From the NCBI GenBank assembly GCA_045586505.1, contig JAZNAL010000035.1, forward strand, positions 1-64,000: a stretch of DNA of 64,000 nt, read 5' to 3'. Position 1 is the first letter of the stretch. Each line of letters starts with the position of its first letter. The notes beneath the pieces were generated by a model. The model made no database searches. It had not been told where the DNA came from and saw only the letters and a list, made by a program, of their open reading frames with translations. This DNA comes from Flemingiibacterium sp045586505 (lineage in GTDB: Bacteria; Bacillota; Clostridia; Oscillospirales; CAG-272). Shown piece after piece: positions 40,732-47,800 of this stretch. The translations under genes and the position numbers were made by a program.

Positions 40732-41481
40732 TTACCAGGGCTGGCCGGTGATGGGGTTGACTTTTGAGCCGCCCTGCTGGGGTGCCGCAGGCTGTGCGTA
40801 TTGTGCGGGCTGCTGATACGCAGGAGCTGCGGGTGCATAGGTAGGTGCCGCAGGGTTAGCGGGTGCCACCTGGGCTGCATAATTGGGCTGTGCACCGTAA
40901 GCGGGTGCGGTGCCGTATGCAGGAGCCGCCGCAGGCATACTGTTAAAGTCTGCAAAATCGCTGGCAGCGGATGCACCACCGGAAAGGGGCTCACCATCCC
41001 TGGTTTTCATAACATTACCGAGGCCACAGCCAACGCCCTTGCTGCCTGCCGTATCGTAGGCAAAAAAGTTAAGGGTTACACGGGCATACATACCGCTGTA
41101 AATATCGTTGGGGGCAAGCTCACAGTTGACATTATCAATGCCAACCACCTGGGGCTTGTTCTTGGTGGATGCGGTAATTACCCAGCAGCCTTTGCACTCC
41201 TCACCGAAAGGCAAGCCGGAGGGGCGTAAACCATCGCCATCGTGCACAATAACCTTGGGCTGGGGATGTGCGCCGCCCCACTTTTTGCTTACGCCCTCCT
41301 CATACGCCGCACGGATGGAGTTATCAATATCCATCTTGGTGGCGTTATCGCTCTTGGGAATAAGCAGCGTTACGCTGTATTTAGGCTCACCGCCCTGCTG
41401 TGCGGCTCTGGGTGTGATGAGGTTGACATAGGAAAGGCGTACCTCACCGGTTAATACTTTGGTTGCAATATTCTGATACAT
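40732..41481 (-). CDS. DUF2815 ssDNA-binding-like protein
   Basis: 249 residues. VLTGEVRLSYVNLITPRAAQ, KYSVTLLIPKSD and SGMYARVTLNFFAYDTAGSKGVGCGLGNV are DUF2815 features (OB-fold, functional analogue of SSB in Firmicute phages). Disordered Pro/Ala/Tyr/Gln-rich tail from about 175. SD AAAGGAG. Confidence 0.88.
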   Translation of the reverse strand: MYQNIATKVLTGEVRLSYVNLITPRAAQQGGEPKYSVTLLIPKSDNATKMDIDNSIRAAYEEGVSKKWGGAHPQPKVIVHDGDGLRPSGLPFGEECKGCWVITASTKNKPQVVGIDNVNCELAPNDIYSGMYARVTLNFFAYDTAGSKGVGCGLGNVMKTRDGEPLSGGASAASDFADFNSMPAAAPAYGTAPAYGAQPNYAAQVAPANPAAPTYAPAAPAYQQPAQYAQPAAPQQGGSKVNPITGQPW

Positions 41482-41508
41482 AACTGATCTCCTTTGATAT
41501 AAATTTCA

Positions 41509-41820
41509 TTAGGTACATTGGTTGTTTTGGGTTTCCATAAATTGCTTAATGCCTGTGTGTACCAGGCCGAGGTATTCAGCAACCTGCTTGGCGGTTTCAT
41601 ACGGCACCTCTTTGGTGGGATCCGCATACTCACCAACAATATTGCTGATAGCCTCGTGCAGGTTTCTTGCTGCTTTCATAATGTGCAGGCCAACCTTACG
41701 CTCCTCCGGCATATCGCTCTTAAGCATAAGCTCAAGCAGAAAATCACAGGCGGCATTTTCTGCCTCTGCCTTTTTGCGGGCCTCACTCATACGGGGGGGG
41801 ATGTTCTCATTGAAACGCAT
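41509..41820 (-). CDS. Hypothetical early protein (103 aa)
   Basis: Helical; EARKKAEAENAACDFLLELMLKS then a second helical part. A run of eight G (41783-41790) lies within codons 7-10, so slippage there would shift the frame near the N-terminus. SD AAGGAGG. Function unknown. Confidence 0.65.
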   Translation of the reverse strand: MRFNENIPPRMSEARKKAEAENAACDFLLELMLKSDMPEERKVGLHIMKAARNLHEAISNIVGEYADPTKEVPYETAKQVAEYLGLVHTGIKQFMETQNNQCT

Positions 41821-41838
41821 AATTTTATGCCTCCTTGG

Positions 41839-42225
41839 TTATTTTGCGGCGGCCTCAAAGGCAGCCAAAATTTTTACATATTTTTCGTGCTTGGCTTTTG
41901 CACGCTTTACAGCGACAAGCAGCTTTTTGTTGGCACGCTCACTGGCTTGCTTTTCACGGCATTTAAGCTCATACCTGTATTTGGTATCTACAAAGCCGTT
42001 GGTATAGTCAACGCCCGCATGGTGCCAAGCTGCTTTTGTTTCTGCAACCTTGGCGGGCAGGTACCCGCCAAGGGCTGCAATGGTTTCCGTGTTACGGTCC
42101 GGCTCCTGGAAAACATAACGGAATAATTTACGGATGTTTGCCAGGGTGCTGTTATCGAAAAACGGATCCGGGTTGATCTGCATAACACAACGCTCTACAA
42201 GCACGGTAAGCTGTGTGTTATCCAT
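41839..42225 (-). CDS. Hypothetical early protein (128 aa)
   Basis: ATG at 42225 (SD GGAGGTGG). An N-terminal domain of about 60 residues (FFDNSTLANIRKLFRYVFQE) is followed by a Lys/Arg/Ala-rich coiled coil to the C-terminus, suggesting nucleic acid or protein binding. Overlaps the DUF2800 gene by 8 bp. Confidence 0.65.
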   Translation of the reverse strand: MDNTQLTVLVERCVMQINPDPFFDNSTLANIRKLFRYVFQEPDRNTETIAALGGYLPAKVAETKAAWHHAGVDYTNGFVDTKYRYELKCREKQASERANKKLLVAVKRAKAKHEKYVKILAAFEAAAK

Positions 42226-43423
42226 TGTTTGCCACCTCCGCAAAATCGGCAGCGGCAGGACTGTAAGGCTCTCGTTTGTCGGTCATAGGTGCAAGAGTGG
42301 GCTTGCCCAAAGGCTTAACCACATAGGCACCCAATTTGGCTGCAAATTCAGCCTTGCCCATAAGTTTCTCAAGCTCGGTAAGGGTTTTGGGCTTACGCTC
42401 ATAAACAAGGGCCTCATCGTACCCGGCAGCGATAACAGCCGCAACGGCTGCATCCGTGTCCGTAAATGTACGGTTGCTCCTGCCTGCTACCGCTTTCCAT
42501 CCGGGGATGGTACCTCCGTTAAGCAGGGCGTTGAGTGCGTACTCCTCAAGATCCTTATACCAGGCCACGAGCTCCTTACCCCTTATAAGCAGATCACCGA
42601 TCTCCTCATCCGTAAGCACTCCCTGGCCAAAGAGGGGCGGCTTTTCACCGTTCTGCGGTACGCAGTCCTTAAACTCCTCAAGGGCTGTGTTAATGGCAAC
42701 ACGGGCTTTGCATTGTGCCTTGCCTCTGCAAAAACGGCAATGCTCACCGGGGCAAAATTCACCGAGCCCCATATACGCCTTGGCGGCAGCAGGCTTGATG
42801 CTTTCACCCCACGCACGCAGCTCCTCAACGGTTATGGTTTCGGTGCTGGGCTCATCCTGGATGCGGGGCTGGTCAATGGTCATACACACATTTTTAATGG
42901 TGTTACCGTAAATGGAGGCGTAGCGTTTCAAAGCACCGAGGGCGTAAAGCCTCATTTGTGCGTTGCCCTCTGCCGATACAGGCACGCCTTTGCCGTGCTT
43001 ATAGTCAGTAATGTTGAGGGTATCGCCGCCAATCATAATGCAATCGCAGGTACCAAAGCCCTCCGGTACATAGTCGGCAAAATCAACCTGCACCTCAACA
43101 GCCACATAGGGCGTGCTGTTGTAGGTCATAGCCTTTTCGGTAAGGTGCTCAACATACAGATCCGATGTTTTATCCATTTCATCGGTGTACAGCGGATCCT
43201 TTTTGAGCTTGTTAAGGCGGGTGGTGTAAGTACGGGGTGTAAGCTGTGTGGTAAATTTCTTAATTACCTTGAGCTCACATATAGCGTGGGCAAGTCGGCC
43301 CTCCTCTGCGTATTCCGAGGTTTTTTCCGGGAATTGCTCCTCAAATCGAGGGGCGGCTGTGCAATGCAGCCAGCGTGAGGCAGAGGATGCAGACAGCAGA
43401 GCGTGTTTTTCCGGTGTCGGCAT
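42218..43423 (-). CDS. DUF2800 RecB/Cas4-like nuclease
   Basis: 401 residues from the ATG at 43423. ALLSASSASRWLHCTAAPRFE with the first Cys, YAEEGRLAHAICE, the active-site strands GTCDCIMIGGDTLNITDYKHGK (D...DxK core) and the Cys cluster EFCPGEHCRFCRGKAQC, as in the iron-sulfur PD-(D/E)xK nucleases Cas4/AddB. Common beside DUF2815 in phage recombination modules. The ribosome site is a run of nine G. Confidence 0.9.
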   Translation of the reverse strand: MPTPEKHALLSASSASRWLHCTAAPRFEEQFPEKTSEYAEEGRLAHAICELKVIKKFTTQLTPRTYTTRLNKLKKDPLYTDEMDKTSDLYVEHLTEKAMTYNSTPYVAVEVQVDFADYVPEGFGTCDCIMIGGDTLNITDYKHGKGVPVSAEGNAQMRLYALGALKRYASIYGNTIKNVCMTIDQPRIQDEPSTETITVEELRAWGESIKPAAAKAYMGLGEFCPGEHCRFCRGKAQCKARVAINTALEEFKDCVPQNGEKPPLFGQGVLTDEEIGDLLIRGKELVAWYKDLEEYALNALLNGGTIPGWKAVAGRSNRTFTDTDAAVAAVIAAGYDEALVYERKPKTLTELEKLMGKAEFAAKLGAYVVKPLGKPTLAPMTDKREPYSPAAADFAEVANNG

Positions 43424-43439
43424 AATCTTACCCCCCCCC

Positions 43440-43877
43440 TTAAATCTGTGCGCCAAGGGCTCTCAAATCGTTTGCAAAGTTACCGTACTGTGCGGGATCC
43501 AAAGCGGTAAGAGCCTCAACCTGGTACTTACCAAGCAAGTTGCAAAGTGCATCCATCTTGCCTGCATCTACAAGTGCCGTGCCGGCTCTTGCAATCATTT
43601 CCAGGGTGTAAGTAGGTGCCCCGGTGGGTACTGCGGGTGCAACGGGAACATTAGCCACAGGTGCCACGGTCTGGGCAGGTGTCGCACTCAAAGGTGCACC
43701 AGTTGCCTGCATAGGGTTTACGGGTGCCTGTGCCTGCTGTGCGGCAACCTTTGCCTCGGTCTGCTTTTCCACCTTTGCGGGCTTTTCAGCGGGTACGGTA
43801 TTGCCGTTAGCAAGTGCCACGGCAAGGTTGTTGATTGCTTCGGAAAGCTCCGGAGCTGTGATTTTGATTTCTAACAT
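43440..43877 (-). CDS. Pro/Ala-rich early protein (145 aa)
   Basis: A helical N-terminal part (MLEIKITAPELSEAINNLAVAL), a disordered Pro/Ala/Val-rich linker (about 30-90) and a C-terminal helical part (MDALCNLLGKYQVEALTAL). SD GGAGG. Widespread beside DUF2800 genes in similar prophages. Function unknown. Confidence 0.7.
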   Translation of the reverse strand: MLEIKITAPELSEAINNLAVALANGNTVPAEKPAKVEKQTEAKVAAQQAQAPVNPMQATGAPLSATPAQTVAPVANVPVAPAVPTGAPTYTLEMIARAGTALVDAGKMDALCNLLGKYQVEALTALDPAQYGNFANDLRALGAQI

Positions 43878-43983
43878 TTTCGTTAGCCTCCTTGTTTATA
43901 TTATTTTTAATTTTTTGACAATCGCATTTTTCGCCGGGGTCTAAATTCGCTCCGCAGTCAGGGCAGGTGTGATAGAATGCCAT
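43807..43983 (-). CDS. Small zinc-ribbon-like protein (58 aa), overlapping gene
   Basis: ATG at 43983 preceded by GGGGGGGATAAC. The N-terminus HTCPDCGANLDPGEKCDC has two CxxC/CxC pairs of a zinc ribbon; the C-terminus is polar. The last 71 bp are read in a second frame as the start of the following gene, giving a long overlap. Function unknown. Confidence 0.7.
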   Translation of the reverse strand: MAFYHTCPDCGANLDPGEKCDCQKIKNNINKEANENVRNQNHSSGAFRSNQQPCRGTC

Positions 43984-43984
43984 G

Positions 43985-44323
43985 TTATCCCCCCCTCTTA
44001 TACACAACATGCCCTTCGATATCTTTAGCAATGATAACTGTACCAAGCAGCTCTGCGGCGGCAAATGTATAATCCCTATTACTGTCGAGATATCGAGTAC
44101 CGACAATTATATCGTCGCCGACTTCGCGAACTTCTTTGATGTATGAATTTATAGTTCCGGGTGACCTTGTGCAATGTACAAGGTCACCAATTTTCGGAGT
44201 CAGCGCTCGATCCACCACGACGTATGCGGGATTTGGAATACCTCGAGCTTCCAAACAGTCACCATATGTACGGTATGTGCGAGGACAACTCTCACCGCAT
44301 GTTTTAGACGGTCTTATTGTCAT
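43985..44323 (-). CDS. Hypothetical early protein (112 aa)
   Basis: The ATG at 44323 is placed 7 nt after GGAGG. The first half has Cys pairs (KTCGESCPRTY); the second (PKIGDLVHC, GTRYLDSNRDYTF, IEGHVVYK) faintly resembles the S24/LexA beta fold, without a clear Ser-Lys pair. No function claimed. Confidence 0.6.
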   Translation of the reverse strand: MTIRPSKTCGESCPRTYRTYGDCLEARGIPNPAYVVVDRALTPKIGDLVHCTRSPGTINSYIKEVREVGDDIIVGTRYLDSNRDYTFAAAELLGTVIIAKDIEGHVVYKRGG

Positions 44324-44645
44324 TTTCATCCTCCGCTTCATCCTCCGCGAAAACGCTCAAATCCCCAAATGTTTGGGAATTTGCGCCACCTGACACATTT
44401 GATATCGCTTCCTTGCGCATATCCTGTCTTGCAAGCTTGTACCCACTGGTAATACCGTAATAAAGCATCTCAATTCCCCATGTGTCGAGTGTTTCATCCT
44501 CGGGAGCAGGTGCTGCTCGTTCATATTGCGGATCATTTATTACTTTCACTGCCGCGTGGTATATTGCTTCGAGTCCGGAGTAAGCCTGCGGGCGTATTTC
44601 CTTTAAAGTCTGTATTTTTTTATTGGTAGTTCGATGTTTCTTCAT
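44304..44645 (-). CDS. Hypothetical early protein (113 aa)
   Basis: Helical protein with an acidic C-terminus (VFAEDEAEDENDNKT). Overlaps the next gene. SD AGGAGGATAAAT. Not recognised. Confidence 0.55.
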   Translation of the reverse strand: MKKHRTTNKKIQTLKEIRPQAYSGLEAIYHAAVKVINDPQYERAAPAPEDETLDTWGIEMLYYGITSGYKLARQDMRKEAISNVSGGANSQTFGDLSVFAEDEAEDENDNKTV

Positions 44646-44683
44646 GTTGAGTTTATTTATCCTCCTATTTTTTTATAAAACAC

Positions 44684-44712
44684 TTGCAAAAGTGTAATCT
44701 TTGTAGTATAAT
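44684..44712 (+). promoter_or_regulatory. Consensus-like promoter facing against the early operon
   Basis: TTGCAA (44684-44689), 17-bp spacer, TATAAT (44707-44712) on the plus strand. No plus-strand gene follows; a palindrome and a terminator-like hairpin do. Confidence 0.55.
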
Positions 44713-44714
44713 AT

Positions 44715-44797
44715 TGGTAACGTACAGGTAATCTTTCGCGCGAAAGATTCACTTTGCCGCATTTGATGTGCCAGCATCACGTGCGGCTTTTCTTTTT
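44715..44797 (+). ncRNA. Candidate small antisense RNA
   Basis: Downstream of the plus promoter are the perfect 20-nt palindrome AATCTTTCGCGCGAAAGATT (44730-44749) and then a GCCGCA...TGCGGC hairpin followed by TTTTCTTTTT (to about 44797). Predicted length is about 80 nt, antisense to the end of the minus-strand gene at 44749. No sequence family recognised. Confidence 0.4.
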
Positions 44798-45129
44798 GCG
44801 TGCCGACGACGCAAGCCGTAATTGTATGCCGCTCCGAGAACGGAGTCAGCCGACCGCCCAAGCTTCGCCGCTATCTCTTTGGCAAGGTAACCCTCTCGCC
44901 ACATCTGAGTAAGGATAGCTTTCTCCTCGTATGTCCAATGCCTCACGGTGCCCTTTGGAACGTAGTACGATTTCGGACGTCTTCGCGCTGTCGCTTCCTC
45001 TATGGTCTGTCCATCGAGAATGCGCCGTATCACCTTTGGCGTTACACCGTTGATTTCCGCCAGGACCTGTACCTGCGCCCCCGGGTTCTTCGCAAGTCTG
45101 TGATCACGTCGGATCTCTTCCTCAGTCAT
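44749..45129 (-). CDS. Myb/SANT- or GcrA-like DNA-binding protein
   Basis: 126 residues from the ATG at 45129 (ATGA overlap with the previous stop). A first helical part (EINGVTPKVIRRILDGQTIE) and then HWTYEEKAILTQMWREGYLA / KEIAAKLGRSADSVLGAAYN, a typical trihelical HTH of Myb-like/GcrA-like type. Basic C-terminus. Probable early regulator. Confidence 0.7.
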   Translation of the reverse strand: MTEEEIRRDHRLAKNPGAQVQVLAEINGVTPKVIRRILDGQTIEEATARRRPKSYYVPKGTVRHWTYEEKAILTQMWREGYLAKEIAAKLGRSADSVLGAAYNYGLRRRHAKRKAARDAGTSNAAK

Positions 45130-45302
45130 CTGCATCCTATAAACACCACCGTTCCGTGCCGCACTTCCATATCGGTGAACTCCGGCTCGTCCAACTCTGA
45201 CATGAGAGCTGACATCTTGCGCAGGTCCTTGTGCAGTTGATTGTTCTCGTTAAGCAGATCGCGCATAAAGCGCTCCTCCGCTGTTTTTTTGCTTACTTCC
45301 AT
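45126..45302 (-). CDS. Small early protein (58 aa)
   Basis: ATG at 45302 with GGAGGTTGAC in front; ends overlapping the next start (ATGA). Charged helical protein (KKTAEERFMRDLLNENNQLH), possible short coiled coil. Function unknown. Confidence 0.65.
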   Translation of the reverse strand: MEVSKKTAEERFMRDLLNENNQLHKDLRKMSALMSELDEPEFTDMEVRHGTVVFIGCR

Positions 45303-45303
45303 G

Positions 45304-45534
45304 TCAACCTCCGTACATCACCGCTATTGTCGTCGCAAGCACTATCGCCCATGCCGCCGAGTACGCGATTGCTCCTGCGATAAATGCAAGGCTCACCTTG
45401 CTCGCGCGTCTGACACGTGCATCATTCGGTGACATCGCTCCCGATGCTGCCGCAAAGCAGGGTGCGAAGCGTATAAGGCAGTGGTGTGTGAACCATGCTA
45501 TGTAGAATACTGATAATATAAGTGTCATGATCAT
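45304..45534 (-). CDS. Small membrane protein, early operon
   Basis: 76 residues from the ATG at 45534 (SD AAAGGAG). Two hydrophobic segments (about 3-25 and 47-72). Function unknown; superinfection exclusion is one possibility for early membrane proteins but nothing in the sequence proves it. Confidence 0.6.
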   Translation of the reverse strand: MIMTLILSVFYIAWFTHHCLIRFAPCFAAASGAMSPNDARVRRASKVSLAFIAGAIAYSAAWAIVLATTIAVMYGG

Positions 45535-45550
45535 CTTATCTCCTTTAACA

Positions 45551-45718
45551 TTACTCCGCTGTTGCCGTCGCTGCTTCCTGCTCTTTCTTCCAACGGAAGT
45601 ATGCATCGAGGGTGTTTTTATAAAACCGCTCACGTTTCCATGGCGTCCACGCATCGAGGTTGATTTGTAATTTTTCGCCCGGCTCTAACATCTCAACTTC
45701 CGGTATAGGTCTTGGCAT
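45551..45718 (-). CDS. Small early protein (55 aa)
   Basis: ATG at 45718 (SD AAGGAGGAATAAAC). Starts PRPIPEVEMLEPGEKLQI and is followed by an aromatic/basic helix (WTPWKRERFYKNTLDAYFRW). Not recognised by family name. Confidence 0.65.
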   Translation of the reverse strand: MPRPIPEVEMLEPGEKLQINLDAWTPWKRERFYKNTLDAYFRWKKEQEAATATAE

Positions 45719-45721
45719 TGT

Positions 45722-45970
45722 TTATTCCTCCTTATCTTTCTGCTCCGTCAGCTTCCATTTGCCGTCGCCGACGTGAGTTATAACGCCATCCTTATAGAGC
45801 CGCTGCATATCAGCATCGGAAACGGTACAAAGCGGATTGTAGCCGTCAGCGGTAAGAACGTAGACTTCATACTGTATACCGCGCTCGGCGTATCTCACCT
45901 GGATGTAGCCGTCGTCCCTCTGCATAGCTCTGATAACGTGTTCCGGTAATGGTGTTTTCTTGTTTTTCAT
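45722..45970 (-). CDS. Hypothetical early protein (82 aa)
   Basis: SD AAAAGGAG. Beta-rich small protein (GYIQVRYAERGIQYEVYVLT; ITHVGDGKWKLTEQ), possibly a winged-helix-like unit. Function unknown. Confidence 0.6.
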   Translation of the reverse strand: MKNKKTPLPEHVIRAMQRDDGYIQVRYAERGIQYEVYVLTADGYNPLCTVSDADMQRLYKDGVITHVGDGKWKLTEQKDKEE

Positions 45971-45992
45971 GGTTTATTACTCCTTTTCAAAC

Positions 45993-46021
45993 TTGACTTT
46001 CAATTTAGTATGTGATATAAT
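45993..46021 (+). promoter_or_regulatory. Promoter of the DUF2513-like gene
   Basis: TTGACT (45993-45998), 17-bp spacer, TATAAT (46016-46021), 24 bp before the TTG start. Independent of the phage early promoter and pointing the other way. Confidence 0.8.
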
Positions 46022-46044
46022 CTCCTCGAAAGGAGTTGATTATA

Positions 46045-46410
46045 TTGAAACGCGATTTGGATTTTATTCGTGAAATTTTACTGAAGATTGAAGATTCTGA
46101 TGATATGGTCTATCCCGAAGCACTTGTAAGCGACAAGCATCCTCTCAGCGATGTAACTCATCATTTGAAACTATTGGCGGATGCTGATTACATAGAGGTT
46201 CTTGATGTAACAACCCTCTCGGGAGAGTATTTTATCGTCCAGCGCATTACCATGGCAGGATATGACTATATCGACAATATCCGTAGCGATAAAATATGGA
46301 ACAAGGTCAAGGATAAGCTCACCAAAGTATCCGGCGGAGCCACATCGGCAGCCCTTGACGTGGTCAAAGCCGTAGCGACAACCCTAATTACTCAGGCATT
46401 ATGTCAATAG
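46045..46410 (+). CDS. DUF2513-family protein, own promoter
   Basis: 121 residues from the TTG at 46045 (SD AAAGGAG). RDLDFIREILLKIEDSDD, LKLLADADYIEVLDV and ITMAGYDYIDNIRSDKIWNKV are the DUF2513 pattern (winged-helix-like), followed by a Gly/Ala-rich tail. It is the only rightward gene within the leftward early block, so it is probably a moron expressed in the lysogen. Function of the family is not established. It converges on the next gene with 23 bp overlap. Confidence 0.8.
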   Translation: MKRDLDFIREILLKIEDSDDMVYPEALVSDKHPLSDVTHHLKLLADADYIEVLDVTTLSGEYFIVQRITMAGYDYIDNIRSDKIWNKVKDKLTKVSGGATSAALDVVKAVATTLITQALCQ

Positions 46411-46654
46411 CTTCACATTTAATAGCTTTGCGAAAAGCCTTATCTAATTGCTCGTAGCTTTCGCGCAATTCTTCGCCTTGTTCTTCTCTTAAAATTTCAT
46501 CAACCAGCTTCTGATATGCGCTACTTAACACATCTATGTTGTGTAATGCCCTTGCATCGCGTGCATATTTGGGAGCTGTTTCTTTTTTGCTTTCTACAAC
46601 CGCCATTTTAAAAGCTCTAGCAAATTCGTTTTCAACGTCGCATTGCTTCTCCAT
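46388..46654 (-). CDS. Hypothetical early protein (88 aa)
   Basis: ATG at 46654 (SD GAGGAGGTGAG). All-helical, highly charged (ALHNIDVLSSAYQKLVDEIL; GEELRESYEQLDKAFRKAIK). Function unknown. Confidence 0.55.
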   Translation of the reverse strand: MEKQCDVENEFARAFKMAVVESKKETAPKYARDARALHNIDVLSSAYQKLVDEILREEQGEELRESYEQLDKAFRKAIKCEAIDIMPE

Positions 46655-46695
46655 TGCTCTCACCTCCTCTCACATCATTTGTTGCTTTTAGGATT

Positions 46696-46944
46696 TTAAA
46701 ATTGTTGCTTTTTGCGTTTGTCCCTATTTTGGGATGGTTCAGCCAAAAAAATATCTGCTTTTTCTGCGCCGTCGGTAATGCCGAGAATATCACAAATGTC
46801 GGTAATAGCCTGCGTGTCAAAGTATCCTTTTCCGTTGATTTTTGTGTTAAAAGTGTTCTTAGACACGCCAATTTTTGCCGCCATGGTGCTCTGATTTTCA
46901 CCCATTGCCGCCATCTTCGACAACAGCAGTCTTTTGTTAACCAT
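46696..46944 (-). CDS. Cro-like XRE regulator, first early gene
   Basis: 82 residues from the ATG at 46944 (SD AAAGGAG). HTH: LLLSKMAAMGENQSTMAAKI, GVSKNTFNTKINGKGYFDT, then AITDICDILGITD. DUF739-type Cro/CI-like protein transcribed divergently from the repressor, with operator palindromes between. Probable lytic switch regulator. Confidence 0.85.
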   Translation of the reverse strand: MVNKRLLLSKMAAMGENQSTMAAKIGVSKNTFNTKINGKGYFDTQAITDICDILGITDGAEKADIFLAEPSQNRDKRKKQQF

Positions 46945-46962
46945 TTTATCAACTCCTTTCCA

Positions 46963-47066
46963 TCCCATTTATGGGACAATTATAGTATAGCACACCCTTT
47001 TTGATTTGTCAACCCATTTTTGAGATTTTTTCAAAATATTTTTGTAAAAAGTATTGCATTTTTGGG
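46963..47066. promoter_or_regulatory. Immunity region operators O1-O3
   Basis: Three related 12-bp elements: CCCATTTATGGG (46964-46975), CCCATTTTTGAG (47013-47024) and TGCATTTTTGGG (47055-47066). O1 lies just downstream of the -10 box of the leftward promoter, O2 abuts its -35 box, and O3 overlaps the -35 and spacer of the repressor promoter. Confidence 0.7.
46984..47012 (-). promoter_or_regulatory. Leftward early promoter
   Basis: Minus-strand TTGACA (47007-47012), 17-bp spacer, TATACT (46984-46989). Consensus -35; drives the Cro-like gene and early operon. Confidence 0.85.
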
Positions 47067-47082
47067 ATACTTCTGATATAAT
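47054..47082 (+). promoter_or_regulatory. Repressor promoter
   Basis: TTGCAT (47054-47059), 17-bp spacer, TATAAT (47077-47082), 33 bp before the repressor ATG. Confidence 0.85.
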
Positions 47083-47115
47083 ATACCCACAGTCAATTCA
47101 AAAGGGGGTATCATC

Positions 47116-47505
47116 ATGAGCGAAATATCAAATCGAATACTTCAACTTATAACAGAAAAAGAGCTGTCATACAGCGATCTCTCGAAACGCACAAGTATAT
47201 CAAAATCTGCATTACAAAGATACGCAACGGGAGAAACGCCTAAAATACCGCTTGACCGTCTTGAATTGATTGCAAAAGCGCTTGGAGTGTCCGCCGCCTA
47301 TCTTATGGGGTGGGAAGAAACAAAAAAAGCCCCCGTACCGTCTGCGGTCACTACAGACGATGAGGAGCTTATTGATTTATTGGAGGAACTGCGGTCGCGT
47401 CCTGAAATGAGGATGCTGTTTTCCCTCTCCAAGAATGCAACTAAGGAAGATGTAGAGGATGCAGTCCGTATAATCGAAGCGCTGCGGAAAGGCAGACAGT
47501 CTTGA
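47116..47505 (+). CDS. CI-like phage repressor (XRE family)
   Basis: 129 residues. HTH: LITEKELSYSDLSKRTSI, SKSALQRYATGETPKIPLDR, then LIAKALGVSAAYLMGW. The C-terminal part (ELIDLLEELRSRPEMRMLFS; ATKEDVEDAVRIIEALR) is the helical oligomerisation region of short repressors, not an S24 protease, so induction would rely on the adjacent ImmA-like peptidase rather than self-cleavage. SD AAAGGGGG. Confidence 0.9.
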   Translation: MSEISNRILQLITEKELSYSDLSKRTSISKSALQRYATGETPKIPLDRLELIAKALGVSAAYLMGWEETKKAPVPSAVTTDDEELIDLLEELRSRPEMRMLFSLSKNATKEDVEDAVRIIEALRKGRQS

Positions 47506-47738
47506 GGGATGACGTCTTTGTAAGGTATATCAGCTTACCAATGACGGTTAACGCCGTCACCGTTCCCGATGAGGACGGCAACTATAACGTGTATATAAAC
47601 GATCGTCTATCCCACGAGGCGCAAGAGGAAGCATACGAGCACGAGCTGTACCACATCGTTCATGGGCATCATTACAATTATACCCCCGTCGCCACCTGCG
47701 AAAAGGAAACACAAGAGCAGACGAAGAGGTATTGGTAG
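47502..47738 (+). CDS. Short ImmA/IrrE-like metallopeptidase
   Basis: 78 residues from a TTG overlapping the repressor stop (TTGA). Contains the zinc motif HELYH within AYEHELYHIVHGHH. ImmA proteins cleave their partner XRE repressor, as in ICEBs1 and phi105. Coupled translation with the repressor supports that role. It is shorter than ImmA proper but in the range of the small phage variants. Confidence 0.8.
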   Translation: MRDDVFVRYISLPMTVNAVTVPDEDGNYNVYINDRLSHEAQEEAYEHELYHIVHGHHYNYTPVATCEKETQEQTKRYW

Positions 47739-47800
47739 GACATAAATAGGTAAATATAGAAAAATCCCCGTCCGCATGGGACAGAGAAAGGAGCATATAC

